A stretch of DNA of 64,000 bases from Paraspadella gotoi (lineage: Eukaryota; Chaetognatha). The translations under genes were made by a program, and so were the position numbers. The notes beneath the pieces were generated by a model. That model had not been told where the DNA came from. It did no database searches and worked only from the letters and a program-made list of their open reading frames with translations. How positions within the stretch are numbered: position 1 is the first letter of the stretch; each line of letters begins with the position of its first letter. Of the stretch, positions 55,394-64,000 are shown piece after piece. The stretch covers positions 7,698,629-7,762,628 of the forward strand of contig CM119265.1 of NCBI GenBank assembly GCA_051294375.1, given 5' to 3'.

Positions 55394-55708
55394 TAGGAGA
55401 CGATTTTAGTATTCGCCACAATATCCTTATTATAAATCAAGACCCGTTCGATTTGGAGCTTTGTCCTAAACTTAAACCAAAAAAGCACTTTACGTTAAAT
55501 TATTGAAATACAATTCGACGGTAGAAAGTTTAGTTTCCGTAAAAGCCGGTCTACATTTGGGGAAAAGTAATATGGCTATACAAGGGATTAAAACAATTTT
55601 TAAAAAAATTTACGAAGAAGCGAATAAAATGAAACAAGATTAACAAGTTATTCATCATCTTAACTAAAAAAAAACCTTCGCAATTTTTTTTCCATCGGAA
55701 ACATAAAA
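55394..55708. other. Upstream flank of the LDLa membrane protein gene
   Basis: AT-rich, no ORF. Presumably includes 5' UTR and promoter of the gene starting at 55709; no TATA box stands out. Confidence 0.4.
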
Positions 55709-56708
55709 ATGACGCCGTCCCGACGCCGACCAAAGATTCCATCCCTCATCTTCTCCGGCGTCGTTTCGGCGCTGGCGGCGCTCGCTACGGCGTCGCTGGT
55801 CAGCGCTGTCAACCCGTCCCTCCAGTCTTTGACCACGTTCTACGTCAGCGCCGCCTGTCGTTCCGCCGATGAATCGCGCATCGTTTTCCCTCGCTCTCTC
55901 ATCACCGTCTACGGGATAGCGCACTTTGAGGGCGGCGTCAGGGGCGTGGCTTCCGGCGACGCCCGCTGCTTGTTCGTCACGCGGTCGCCCGATAATGATA
56001 CGACGTTGACGACGAAAGTGAAGACGGAGAGAGGGGGGAAGATCAATAGGGTCAGGATCCTAAAGTTTTGGCGGTGAGTTGAGAGAGAGAGACACACAGA
56101 GAGACAGACAGAAACGAATAACGTGTCCAGTGTCCACCATCTCTCCCTATAAAGAACTCCACCTATGCCCGCCATCGACTCCGAAACTCTCAAACGAGGA
56201 CGCCCGCGCCGCCTTCGTTTCCGCCACCGCAAGAGTCTCAACGCCTTCGAGGAGCTCGACGAGGCGGAGACGGCGGCGGCGGCGGATAAGCCGTTTCTTC
56301 CCGGCGTCGGTTCCGCCTTGGATTTTCAAAACGTGCGCGACGATCTGAGCCGCGACAAGCGGTTCAGGCGCAGTAGGCGTGGCGGGCGACAGGGCCGCGT
56401 CAGGCGAGCGCTCTACTACGAGATCGAGGATCTGGCATTCACGATCGCGTCGGAGAAAATGTCGGGCGACTGTTTTCAGTGCGACGGGAGATGCTTGCCG
56501 AAGGTCGAAGGGTTTTCATTGTTGATGTTTTGTTGGTTTTCCTTTACGTTCGCGGTTTGCTATTGAGTCTGCTAGTGTAGTGATCTTGGTTGCTGTTGTT
56601 TACAGTGTTTATTGGAATTATCAAGTGCTTATAACGTTTAAAATGAGAGAAATTCTACTCATCGTTAATTTAAAGTTTGAAACAATCGGGCCAACCATCT
56701 TTATTTCT

Positions 56709-56746
<38 letters not shown>

Positions 56747-56750
56747 TCCT

Positions 56751-56803
<53 letters not shown>

Positions 56804-56985
56804 CTCTCTCTCTCTCTCTCTCTCTTCTCCTCCATCTTCTCTTCTCTCTCTCTCATCTTTTTCTTTCTCTTTCCATCTTTCATCAGACGGTCATATGTAA
56901 TCACATCTACGACTGCAAAGACAAATCCGACGAAATTGATTGTCCCGACGGCTTGCCCGTGCTTGTTGAATCGGCCTTTATCGAA

Positions 56986-57037
<52 letters not shown>

Positions 57038-60000
57038 AGAGAGAGAGAGAGAGAAAGGGAGAGAGAGAGAGACGAGAAGAGAGAAGAGAGAGAGAGAGAG
57101 AGACCAGTATTTATTTCGCCATCTTTTCCAGACAACGCGTTCCTGAAAGCGAAGCGCTATTGCAAGCCCGAAGTCTACCAATCTTGCTTAGATCTTGCAG
57201 AGTGTATGGAGGAAGAGAGTTGCAGAAGCTTTGCGGATGAAAAGGGGCTGGAGGAGGCGAATAAAAAGTTGAAGGAGTGGAAAGGTGCGGCCGGGGGTGT
57301 TTCCTGGGGACGAGGGTGGGGACTGGCGTGGAACGGATAAGACGGTCGGACTTACAGAAGAGAGTTAATATAAAGAAGGTTAATTTCGTATTGGGTTTGC
57401 CAATTTTTACAACTTTTAACAACATTTTTAGAAAATTGTATTTCGTTTACACCTCTTCTCTCAATTCAAAGAAATGCCCTGCGATATCCGTAGCAAAACG
57501 ATCTCAAACGCAACAAACCTGAATCCCAAAATCTCCCCACGACCTCAGAGAACTTTCCCTGCGGCGAGTCGCCCTGCAAAGATACCGGCGAAGGCCAGGG
57601 CCTCGACGATGCGTTTGGCGTCAATAAACAGGAAGCCTACTCCGATTGGGTCATCCCCTTCATCGCCAGCTTCATCTGCTTACTCCTCGCCGCAACCGCT
57701 GTCACCCTCGGCCTACTGCTGTGGCGTCGGCGTCGGCGACGCGAGCGTCAAATCGCGGAAAGCGGCGAAGGCGGCGAAGGAGGCGAAGGCGGCGAAGGCG
57801 GCGAAGGCGGCGAAGGCGGCGAAGGTGGAGGAGGAGAAGCCGGAGAAATTAAAAAATCTTTGACGGTAGATGGCGTTTACGAAAGGGTTATTTTTAGCTG
57901 TGGGGATTTTTTGACCTATTTTTCCAAGTCGGGATTTTTTATATTTAATGATTTGATTCCCTTTTAACTACGTAGAATAATTTGTCAAGGACGTTCGCTA
58001 GTTTGTTCTTTAAATGAAATTGACGGATTGTGGGTCAGGTGGTAGTGGACGCCAACACCAACCAGAGCAACAGCGCTCTAGCGATGGAGTTGGGCCCGTT
58101 GGACGACTTTGGCGTCGGCGTCGGCTGCGGCGGATTCGATGCTGCGCTGCCGCCCGATCGCGGATTTGAATTTGACGAGAAGCTGAGGCGGGAATTCGTT
58201 AAAACTGGTGGGGAAAGTCGGAATAAGTTTATTTTAGAGGCCTAGCCTTTCTTTCACCGGAGTTCTCTTAAATTATATGAAATTGGTACAACCAATATAA
58301 AAATTATCCATTCATTTAATAAATAAGCTATCTTGCCCCTGACTTTGGACAGGCTTTGGTGGTTTAAGGCCTCCATCACTCTTACAAGATAATGACATAG
58401 CAGGTCCCTGCAAGCTTTCAATCAAGACTCTCTCACAGTCTCGCCTATTCACTCCCAGAGTACCTGGCTTCCCTATCAATGAAGTGGAAAATATTTCAAA
58501 GAATGTTTCAATTGTATGAAAAGACCACTCCCTTAAGTATTATTACAAAGTATTAGGTTTATTTTGAGAATGTAATTTCTGTGTGATATGTTTAAATAGA
58601 TTTTTTCACCGAAAAATATCAATCTAACTAATCACGGAGTTCGTATTTCATTTCGATTCATTTCGATCTTCCCGCTCGTCAAAAAGATCGAGAGAAGCTG
58701 GGATACCTCGGATCGGAGACTGCGAGGATCGTCGTGGGCAGCGCCGTCGGTTGTCCCGTGCCGCTCTCGTTGTGGAGGGACTTCACGGACACTAAAGAAG
58801 TCGATCCGGTGAGAGGAGGAAGAGTAGGAAGAGGAAATGAAAAACTCTGACATCCTTGTGATCTGTCGTCGTCGAAGGCGATATAAACGACCCAAGAGTT
58901 CCTTCAAGCGTACGCCCGCCTCTCCCCGCTCCCCAGAACCGACTGACCCTCATCGACCTGTCTCTCTTCGTGATGGAGCACGCCGATCCCGGCCTCGATG
59001 TGGAGAAGGTCGCTCAACTCTTTCGTCGAGATTATCCTCCCGGCGTCGAACACGACGACGTCCGCGCCGCTTTCGCCATCGCCTGCCAAGACGGCGCCTT
59101 TTGTCGCCTCCAAGAGCTCGAGGACGTCTTCGAGCTGCTGCAGCGGCGGCGGACCGAGAAGGGTCGGCTGCGGCGCTCGGTGAAGGCGGGAAGAGCGGCG
59201 GTGAACGAGAACGCGGCGGCGGCTGCGGCTGCGGCGGCGGCTGGAGTCGGCGATCGGACGCTGATGGAGGAAGAAGAACGTTTTTTCGGTCGTTTGTTTG
59301 TTTTTTTTGTTTGCTCTTTCATTTTCTAAATCTTTTATAATTTGAATCGTGACGCAATTTGAATATCTTTATAGCGAGGACGCCGTCTCGGCCGACGACT
59401 CCCCGACCGATGACGACGACGACATCGATTTTACCGAAAGCGCCGGCGGCAGCGGCGCCGATCGTGGCGGAGATAGATTTCGGCGAGGCGTTGGGCGCGT
59501 TGGGCGCTTTGGGCGCTATCGATGCGGTGGAAGCGGTTCCCGTAGTCGGAAGGAAGAGTAGAGGGTGAGGAAAATTGACGAGTCATGGAGGACGATACGG
59601 AGAAAAGATTTCATCAATTTGTCGAGAAGAAATTAGAATGTCAAATGTTTGTTATCTGTATTCGTTTATCTCGGTCGACGAGGAGCAACGAGGAGGAGAA
59701 GCTTCGACGGGCGCTCGCAGCCGCGGATTATCAGAACGAGAAAAGTCGAAAGAATCTCGAAAGTGATTTAGATTTCAATTTTTTTTATTTTTTTTTATGA
59801 CATTTGAAAAAAACAAATTTGATAACAAAATGAAAATGAAAGAAGCAAGCTAGCATACTCGAAACGACAGCGTTCCTTAATTTCCGAATCCCACCTTCTT
59901 TGACTTACTTCCGCTCAGTCGCCCTCGACGAATTTAACTCTTCAACTCCGGCCAAAAAGTCCGCGCAGACTTCCCCGTTGGCGACGGAGGCGGAGGCGAA

Positions 60001-60672
60001 GCTCGACTCTTTCGACGACGTCGATCGGCAATTGCAGATTGAGGAGGCGTTGGTGGAAGAGGCTTTGACGTCGGAGGATTGGGAGCGGTTGGAGCCGTTG
60101 TTGGAGCCGAAGGCGTTGACCGCGCATTCCGAGTATCGGCCGATGTTGTACAAAGTGAGCCTCTTTGATTGATTGATTTAGATTGGGCGGCGACTACGAC
60201 GGTAGCGATCCAAAAAATATATTTCGCTTGTTAATCTTCAATGTAGATCAAGAGGCAACAATTGGAAGTGACCAGCGCCGTGGTGGTCGCGCAAGCGGCC
60301 GTCAAGAACCTCAAATCGGGAGATTTGGCCGAGATTCGATCCTACAAAATCCCCGACCCTACCATCTGTAAAGTCATGCAGGTTCTTTTAGTTTTTACCA
60401 TGTCCCAAGTACATTGCTTTTCGCAATCAGCCATCATGATCGCGTCTTCTTTTTGACAGGGGGTCATGGTGCTGACGGGTTACGCGCCGGCGCAGTACAA
60501 CGATTGGTCGGAGATTCTAAAGCAACTGAGTGATACTTCGAACAACAGACTCGTCTACCGAGTCGGTCGCGTCAAATTAAGGGATCTTGTTGACGCGAAG
60601 ATCGAGACTTCCGGTTCGCTTTTGCGTTTTGGCTTCGTCGTTGCTTGTTATCGTTGTTACTTAAAATTTTAA
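55709..60672 (+). CDS. Type I membrane protein: LDLa repeat, TM helix, cytoplasmic tail ending in a dynein-stalk-like domain
   Basis: Exons joined by splice sites and phase: 55709-56073, 56155-56503, 56887-56986, 57132-57284, 57549-57865, 58039-58207, 58687-58808, 58937-59279, 59375-59564, 59683-59762, 59919-60154, 60247-60381, 60460-60613 (or running on to TAA at 60672). This gives about 904-923 aa. A hydrophobic N-terminal segment (about 12-34) reads as a signal sequence. The LDLa repeat is at 228-257, with C228, C231, C235, C242, C248, C257 and the acidic DKSDE motif; an intron splits it after C235. A further Cys-containing region follows, then a TM helix at about 357-381 and six arginines (stop transfer). 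The tail has (GGE)n repeats, Ala-rich and Pro-rich linkers, then about 800-904 resembling the dynein heavy-chain stalk (LKSGDLAEIRSYK, PTICKVMQGVMVLTG, WSEILKQLSD). The exon at 59683 and the 3' end are the least certain. It may be two genes, but all phases fit one. Confidence 0.6.
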
Positions 60673-60746
60673 TTCAATTTTTCAAAAACGGATGGCGGTG
60701 TTCCAATAGTTATAGCTTCTAAATTAAAAATATTGGCTTAATTTTA

Positions 60747-60752
60747 AATAAA
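60747..60752 (+). terminator. Possible polyadenylation signal AATAAA
   Basis: AATAAA about 75 nt after the in-frame TAA at 60670-60672, consistent with the gene ending there. The last 19 codons before that stop have intron-like composition, so the gene may instead continue. Confidence 0.35.
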
Positions 60753-61557
60753 AAAAAAAATACATGGATTAGTATTTAAAAAGTTAATTAACAGAAACGG
60801 TTTCAGGTGACATATTTTAAACCCAAGGTTTAATCTTTTTATCAAGCCATGAACCGGCGAAGCCGTTCAGGCTTGATATTGATTCGGTGACGCCTTCTGT
60901 ATGTGACGTAAGTCGTGCGTGCGTCGTCGTCGTCGTCGTCGTCGCGCGTGCACGGCTAGTGTGTTAAATTAAATAAAGCTGACTCGGTCTTATAGGTTTC
61001 GGCCTGCTGACTTGTACGCGTTTTTTTTAAAATAAAAACTTATTATGAATGTATGATAAAGGTTTGTACAAACGTGGTGGCATTATGTAAGTTAGAAATT
61101 TAGATAGTGGCTTCTCATCTATAGATAGTCTGCATACTTTTCTTATTAACAAGTTGGATTTAAGGTATTTTTTGTGTTGAAGTTTCCACACTTGTCATTA
61201 TGATTTACTGCAATATGCAAGGAGATTATTGTACTCATTATCATATCGAAAATTAAGTTATATGAGAAAGTGCTAAATCTAGCATTTCGATATTGCAGTA
61301 TAGTAATATTGAAGATGACAATTCAAAAAAGATTTTTTTTAGAATCTGCTAATAAAAATGGGAACTATCAAATAACTACTTTTTAATGAGAAGCTATATC
61401 TTATTTTAATCACATAATAAAAATAAAATCTTTTAGCAAGCTGCGGATTGGAAAAGATTGGAAATACTTCAAACTTGTAAACCATGTCAAACATTTTTTG
61501 CCGTTTCCTTGATTATTTCACTTTTATTTCATTTATTCTTTTATTTCAAGAACAACG

Positions 61558-61830
61558 AAGTTCAGTTTCTGTCACTGAACTGTACAGTCGGCCTCAAGCA
61601 GCTGTCCAGCCTTCGTCTCTCTTTCTCTCAAGTCTTCTCTTTCTGTCCGTCTTTTCTCTTTCTGTCTCTTTTCTGTTTTACGGCTCCTTTGCGTGATCAG
61701 GGTTCTTTTTTCTGAAAATTATGATTATCGTTTTTTTTCTAAAAACTTTTATTCGGGGCTTTTTTCTCAATACAAAATCCCCAATTACACTCCGATGATT
61801 TTCGTGGATACATTTTAAAAAAAGTGAAAG
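61558..61830 (+). repeat. Dispersed repeat, copy 1
   Basis: Aligns in the same orientation with 62645-62880. Shared blocks include AGCAGCTGTCCAG / AGCGGCTGTCCAG, ACTTTTATT, GCTTTTTTCTCAATA and TTTTCGTGGAT. Substitutions and indels are both present, so this is an old interspersed element rather than an assembly duplicate. No ORF identified. Confidence 0.55.
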
Positions 61831-62644
61831 ATAACTTATATGTGACACTGCACTGTGTCAACAATGAAATCGCTAATGGTGACTTATTATAGTACTGGCA
61901 GCACTTGTCGGCCGAACAATAATGCACTTACATTTAAAAAAAAATAAAATTTTGTAATTTATTTATTAGGTTGTAACTTTTTGAACCGGTTGGCCCAACT
62001 ATTGGGCAAATTAATACTAAAATAGAGAGTTTGATAGAGAGATATACAGTCAATTAGAACATTAACTTGTTTTGTGTTACTTCTGATAATTCTATCACTA
62101 TTATCTAAATTATAATAATCATTTTTAGTGTATATATTTTCATCCATTTTATCTCTTTTTTTTAAATAATAATTATTTGAGTTGTGAATAGACTAATTTA
62201 TAAATTAGATTAAATTATGCAAATATAAATTTAGAACATCCGGTTTTGGTTTCTTCCTATAAAAAGAACAATCAAAATTTCATTCAAGATTAAAATTTTT
62301 TAAATGAGGGAAAAAATATTTTGGAAGTCAAAAATATCATAGGTCGTTACGTGAGTATTATTCAACGACTATGTATGAGTTGTTGTATCATGATAGGGAT
62401 CTATAATTTTGGATCATTATTAGTTGGAACGAACAGTAGTTAGCTTTATCATCAGTTTTTTTCTCTTCTGAATAGGGGTAGCCCTCTCAATGGGGTTATG
62501 AATGCAAAAATTTAGTATTGGGAACATGCTCAAACAGAAAATTTATGATTTTTAAGTTGTTAACCTTTTCAATGTACAAAAAGATTTTCTTATATTTTTT
62601 TATAGAAAGGGAAAGACTTCGGTCCCTACTCATATGTCGTCCGG

Positions 62645-62880
62645 AAATGAGTTCAGCTCTGCCAGCGGCGGTTCAGCCGGCGGTCCAGCGGCTGTCCAGA
62701 CTTTCTCGGTTCTCTCTTTCTTCCCTCCAGTCTCTTCTCTCGTCTCGGTCTTTTTTTCCTTTCAAAGAACTTTTATTATGCGCCATTGTATTCCGCGCTT
62801 TTTTCTCAATAGCAAAATCCCAATTGTACATCCGAGATTTTTCGTGGATGATCTTTTCCCTAAAACTTCTGATTGCGCTT
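62645..62880 (+). repeat. Dispersed repeat, copy 2
   Basis: Counterpart of 61558-61830, followed by a TC tract. Family unknown. Confidence 0.55.
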
Positions 62881-63154
62881 TCGTTGGCGGGAAAACGTGT
62901 CCAGCCGCTCTCCTCTCTCTCTCGTTCGTCTCTCTCTCTCTCCTCTCTTCTCTCTCTTTTCACTCATGACACGCATTTGTTTGTTTTATTACGCATGAAT
63001 GAGATGACTATTCATGCGCTAGTCGCATCATGAATGACTATCATCATGGCTTGTATCCTTATGTCGCTTTTAAGATTTTTATTTTAATGTTTTGCTTCAG
63101 TTTACCAGCCAGACTGACCGACCAAAAGCGATAATTTCTGTCTTTCCTTCCCAG

Positions 63155-63225
63155 CGAAATTCGTAGAGGGCGTCTCGATCGGGGACATTCGCAAAAAAGT
63201 CGAAGACAGTCGCGTTGTTCTTTGA
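63155..63225 (+). CDS. Candidate terminal exon of the LDLa/dynein-stalk gene
   Basis: A strong acceptor (CCTTCCCAG) at 63146-63154 is in the phase required by a donor at 60614. It adds AKFVEGVSIGDIRKKVEDSR, then three residues and TGA at 63223-63225. The intron would be 2.5 kb, much longer than its neighbours, so this is a possibility only. Confidence 0.25.
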
Positions 63226-63314
63226 TTGGAACAAATCGATTCATGCGCCGATACAACCTGCGCCGGGAGACGACGAGGCGGACGTGAAGAAGAGTGTGGG
63301 CGTGGCAGCGGGGC

Positions 63315-63317
<3 letters not shown>

Positions 63318-63396
<79 letters not shown>
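63318..63396. repeat. GA microsatellite
   Basis: Nearly pure GA with one interruption. Confidence 0.9.
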
Positions 63397-63399
<3 letters not shown>

Positions 63400-63667
63400 A
63401 GGTCAATGGCGGAGGCCCCGTCAATGATAAAAGAAATGGGTGGACCTTAAAAAAAGACTTCTGGGAACTGTAACGGAGACCAAATATTTTTAACGTATCT
63501 TATTGTATTTAAAGTTGAATTACAATCACAGTATCACCGAGATGCGAATGTGTAGTAATTATTAGAACGATTGTAACGATATGAGTTTTTTCGTTCAGTT
63601 TAATAGATTAGGTCGAATTAGCTTTCTTCTGAAACATTTGTGTCCCTCTATCTCTATTTTTTTTCTT

Positions 63668-63721
<54 letters not shown>

Positions 63722-63910
63722 ATCTCTCTCTCGCTCCTCTCTCTCTCTCTCTCTCTTTCTCCCTCCTTTTATCCCGTTGATTTATGTTCGAGTAACGCCC
63801 TGGCTTCACATCGACGGGCGACATCGTCTGTCGCCCGTGTTTTTAATTTTCTTCCACTTTTTTTTGTGTTCCGGCTTTTTTAATGCTTTTTTTTTTTCTT
63901 TAGCAGGGCA

Positions 63911-63989
<79 letters not shown>

Positions 63990-64000
63990 GTCTCTCCGTC
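63397..64000. other. Right end of window, microsatellite-rich
   Basis: TC tracts at 63671-63772 and 63913-64000. A GC-rich hairpin lies at 63814-63838. No gene seen. Confidence 0.6.

Larger units (their letters stand above)
60673..63154. other. Downstream intron or intergenic DNA with dispersed repeats
   Basis: AT-rich with a GTC run at 60925-60947, an imperfect hairpin at 60841-60877 and a diverged direct repeat pair (about 61558-61830 and 62645-62880). No supported exon. Confidence 0.5.

Noticed and set aside
57474-57863. Ala/Lys-rich 129-aa frame (repeat KAAKAAKAA)
   Set aside because: It is the wrong frame of the exon 57549-57865; the frame giving a TM helix, Arg6 and (GGE)n matches phase with both neighbours.
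62518-63033. 171-aa frame with hydrophobic stretches
   Set aside because: It lies inside a dispersed repeat and TC tract, with no splice or start support.

Overview
The window is nuclear DNA from a multicellular animal, most likely an invertebrate that I cannot place further. The genes have many short exons with GT/AG introns in consistent phase. They encode metazoan modules (EGF-like, LDL-receptor class A, fibronectin type III, F-box/WD40). The flanks are saturated with GA/TC microsatellites. No operons, CRISPR arrays or bacterial signals were seen.

Layout. (1) 557-11211, + strand: the 3' part (11 exons, 2,649 codons) of a very large gene that starts left of the window. It has tandem two-exon modules with beta-trefoil-like QxW motifs, long Ser/Thr-rich repeat exons, a fibronectin III-like region and a C-terminal membrane anchor. 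(2) 15499-11619, - strand: a complete two-exon FBXW10/CDRT1-like F-box/WD40 gene (1,221 aa), tail to tail with the first gene. (3) 15500-18984: microsatellite-rich DNA with traces of another minus-strand exon and a promoter-like cluster. (4) 19010-about 28720: a second, indel-riddled copy of about 8153-17470. (5) 28720-33851: an imperfect inverted duplication around a 2 kb unique spacer. (6) 34451-41000: noncoding, repeat-rich DNA with many N gaps; 41341-about 48070 repeats the same region without the gaps but with many indels. (7) 50156-48477, - strand: a complete six-exon, 249-aa type II membrane protein with an EGF-like ectodomain. (8) 55709-60672, + strand: at least 13 exons of a predicted type I membrane protein with a signal sequence, one LDLa repeat split by an intron, a transmembrane helix and a long cytoplasmic tail. 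The tail ends in a segment resembling the stalk/microtubule-binding region of dynein heavy chain.

The gene models for (1), (2), (7) and (8) were built by joining exons by hand; every junction used keeps phase. About a third of the window (19010-34450 and 41341-48218) looks like redundant or unpolished assembly and should not be read as paralogs or pseudogenes without read-level checks. The most interesting biology is the LDLa/transmembrane/dynein-stalk architecture in (8), the nested exon-module duplication in (1), and the uncharacterised EGF type II protein in (7).
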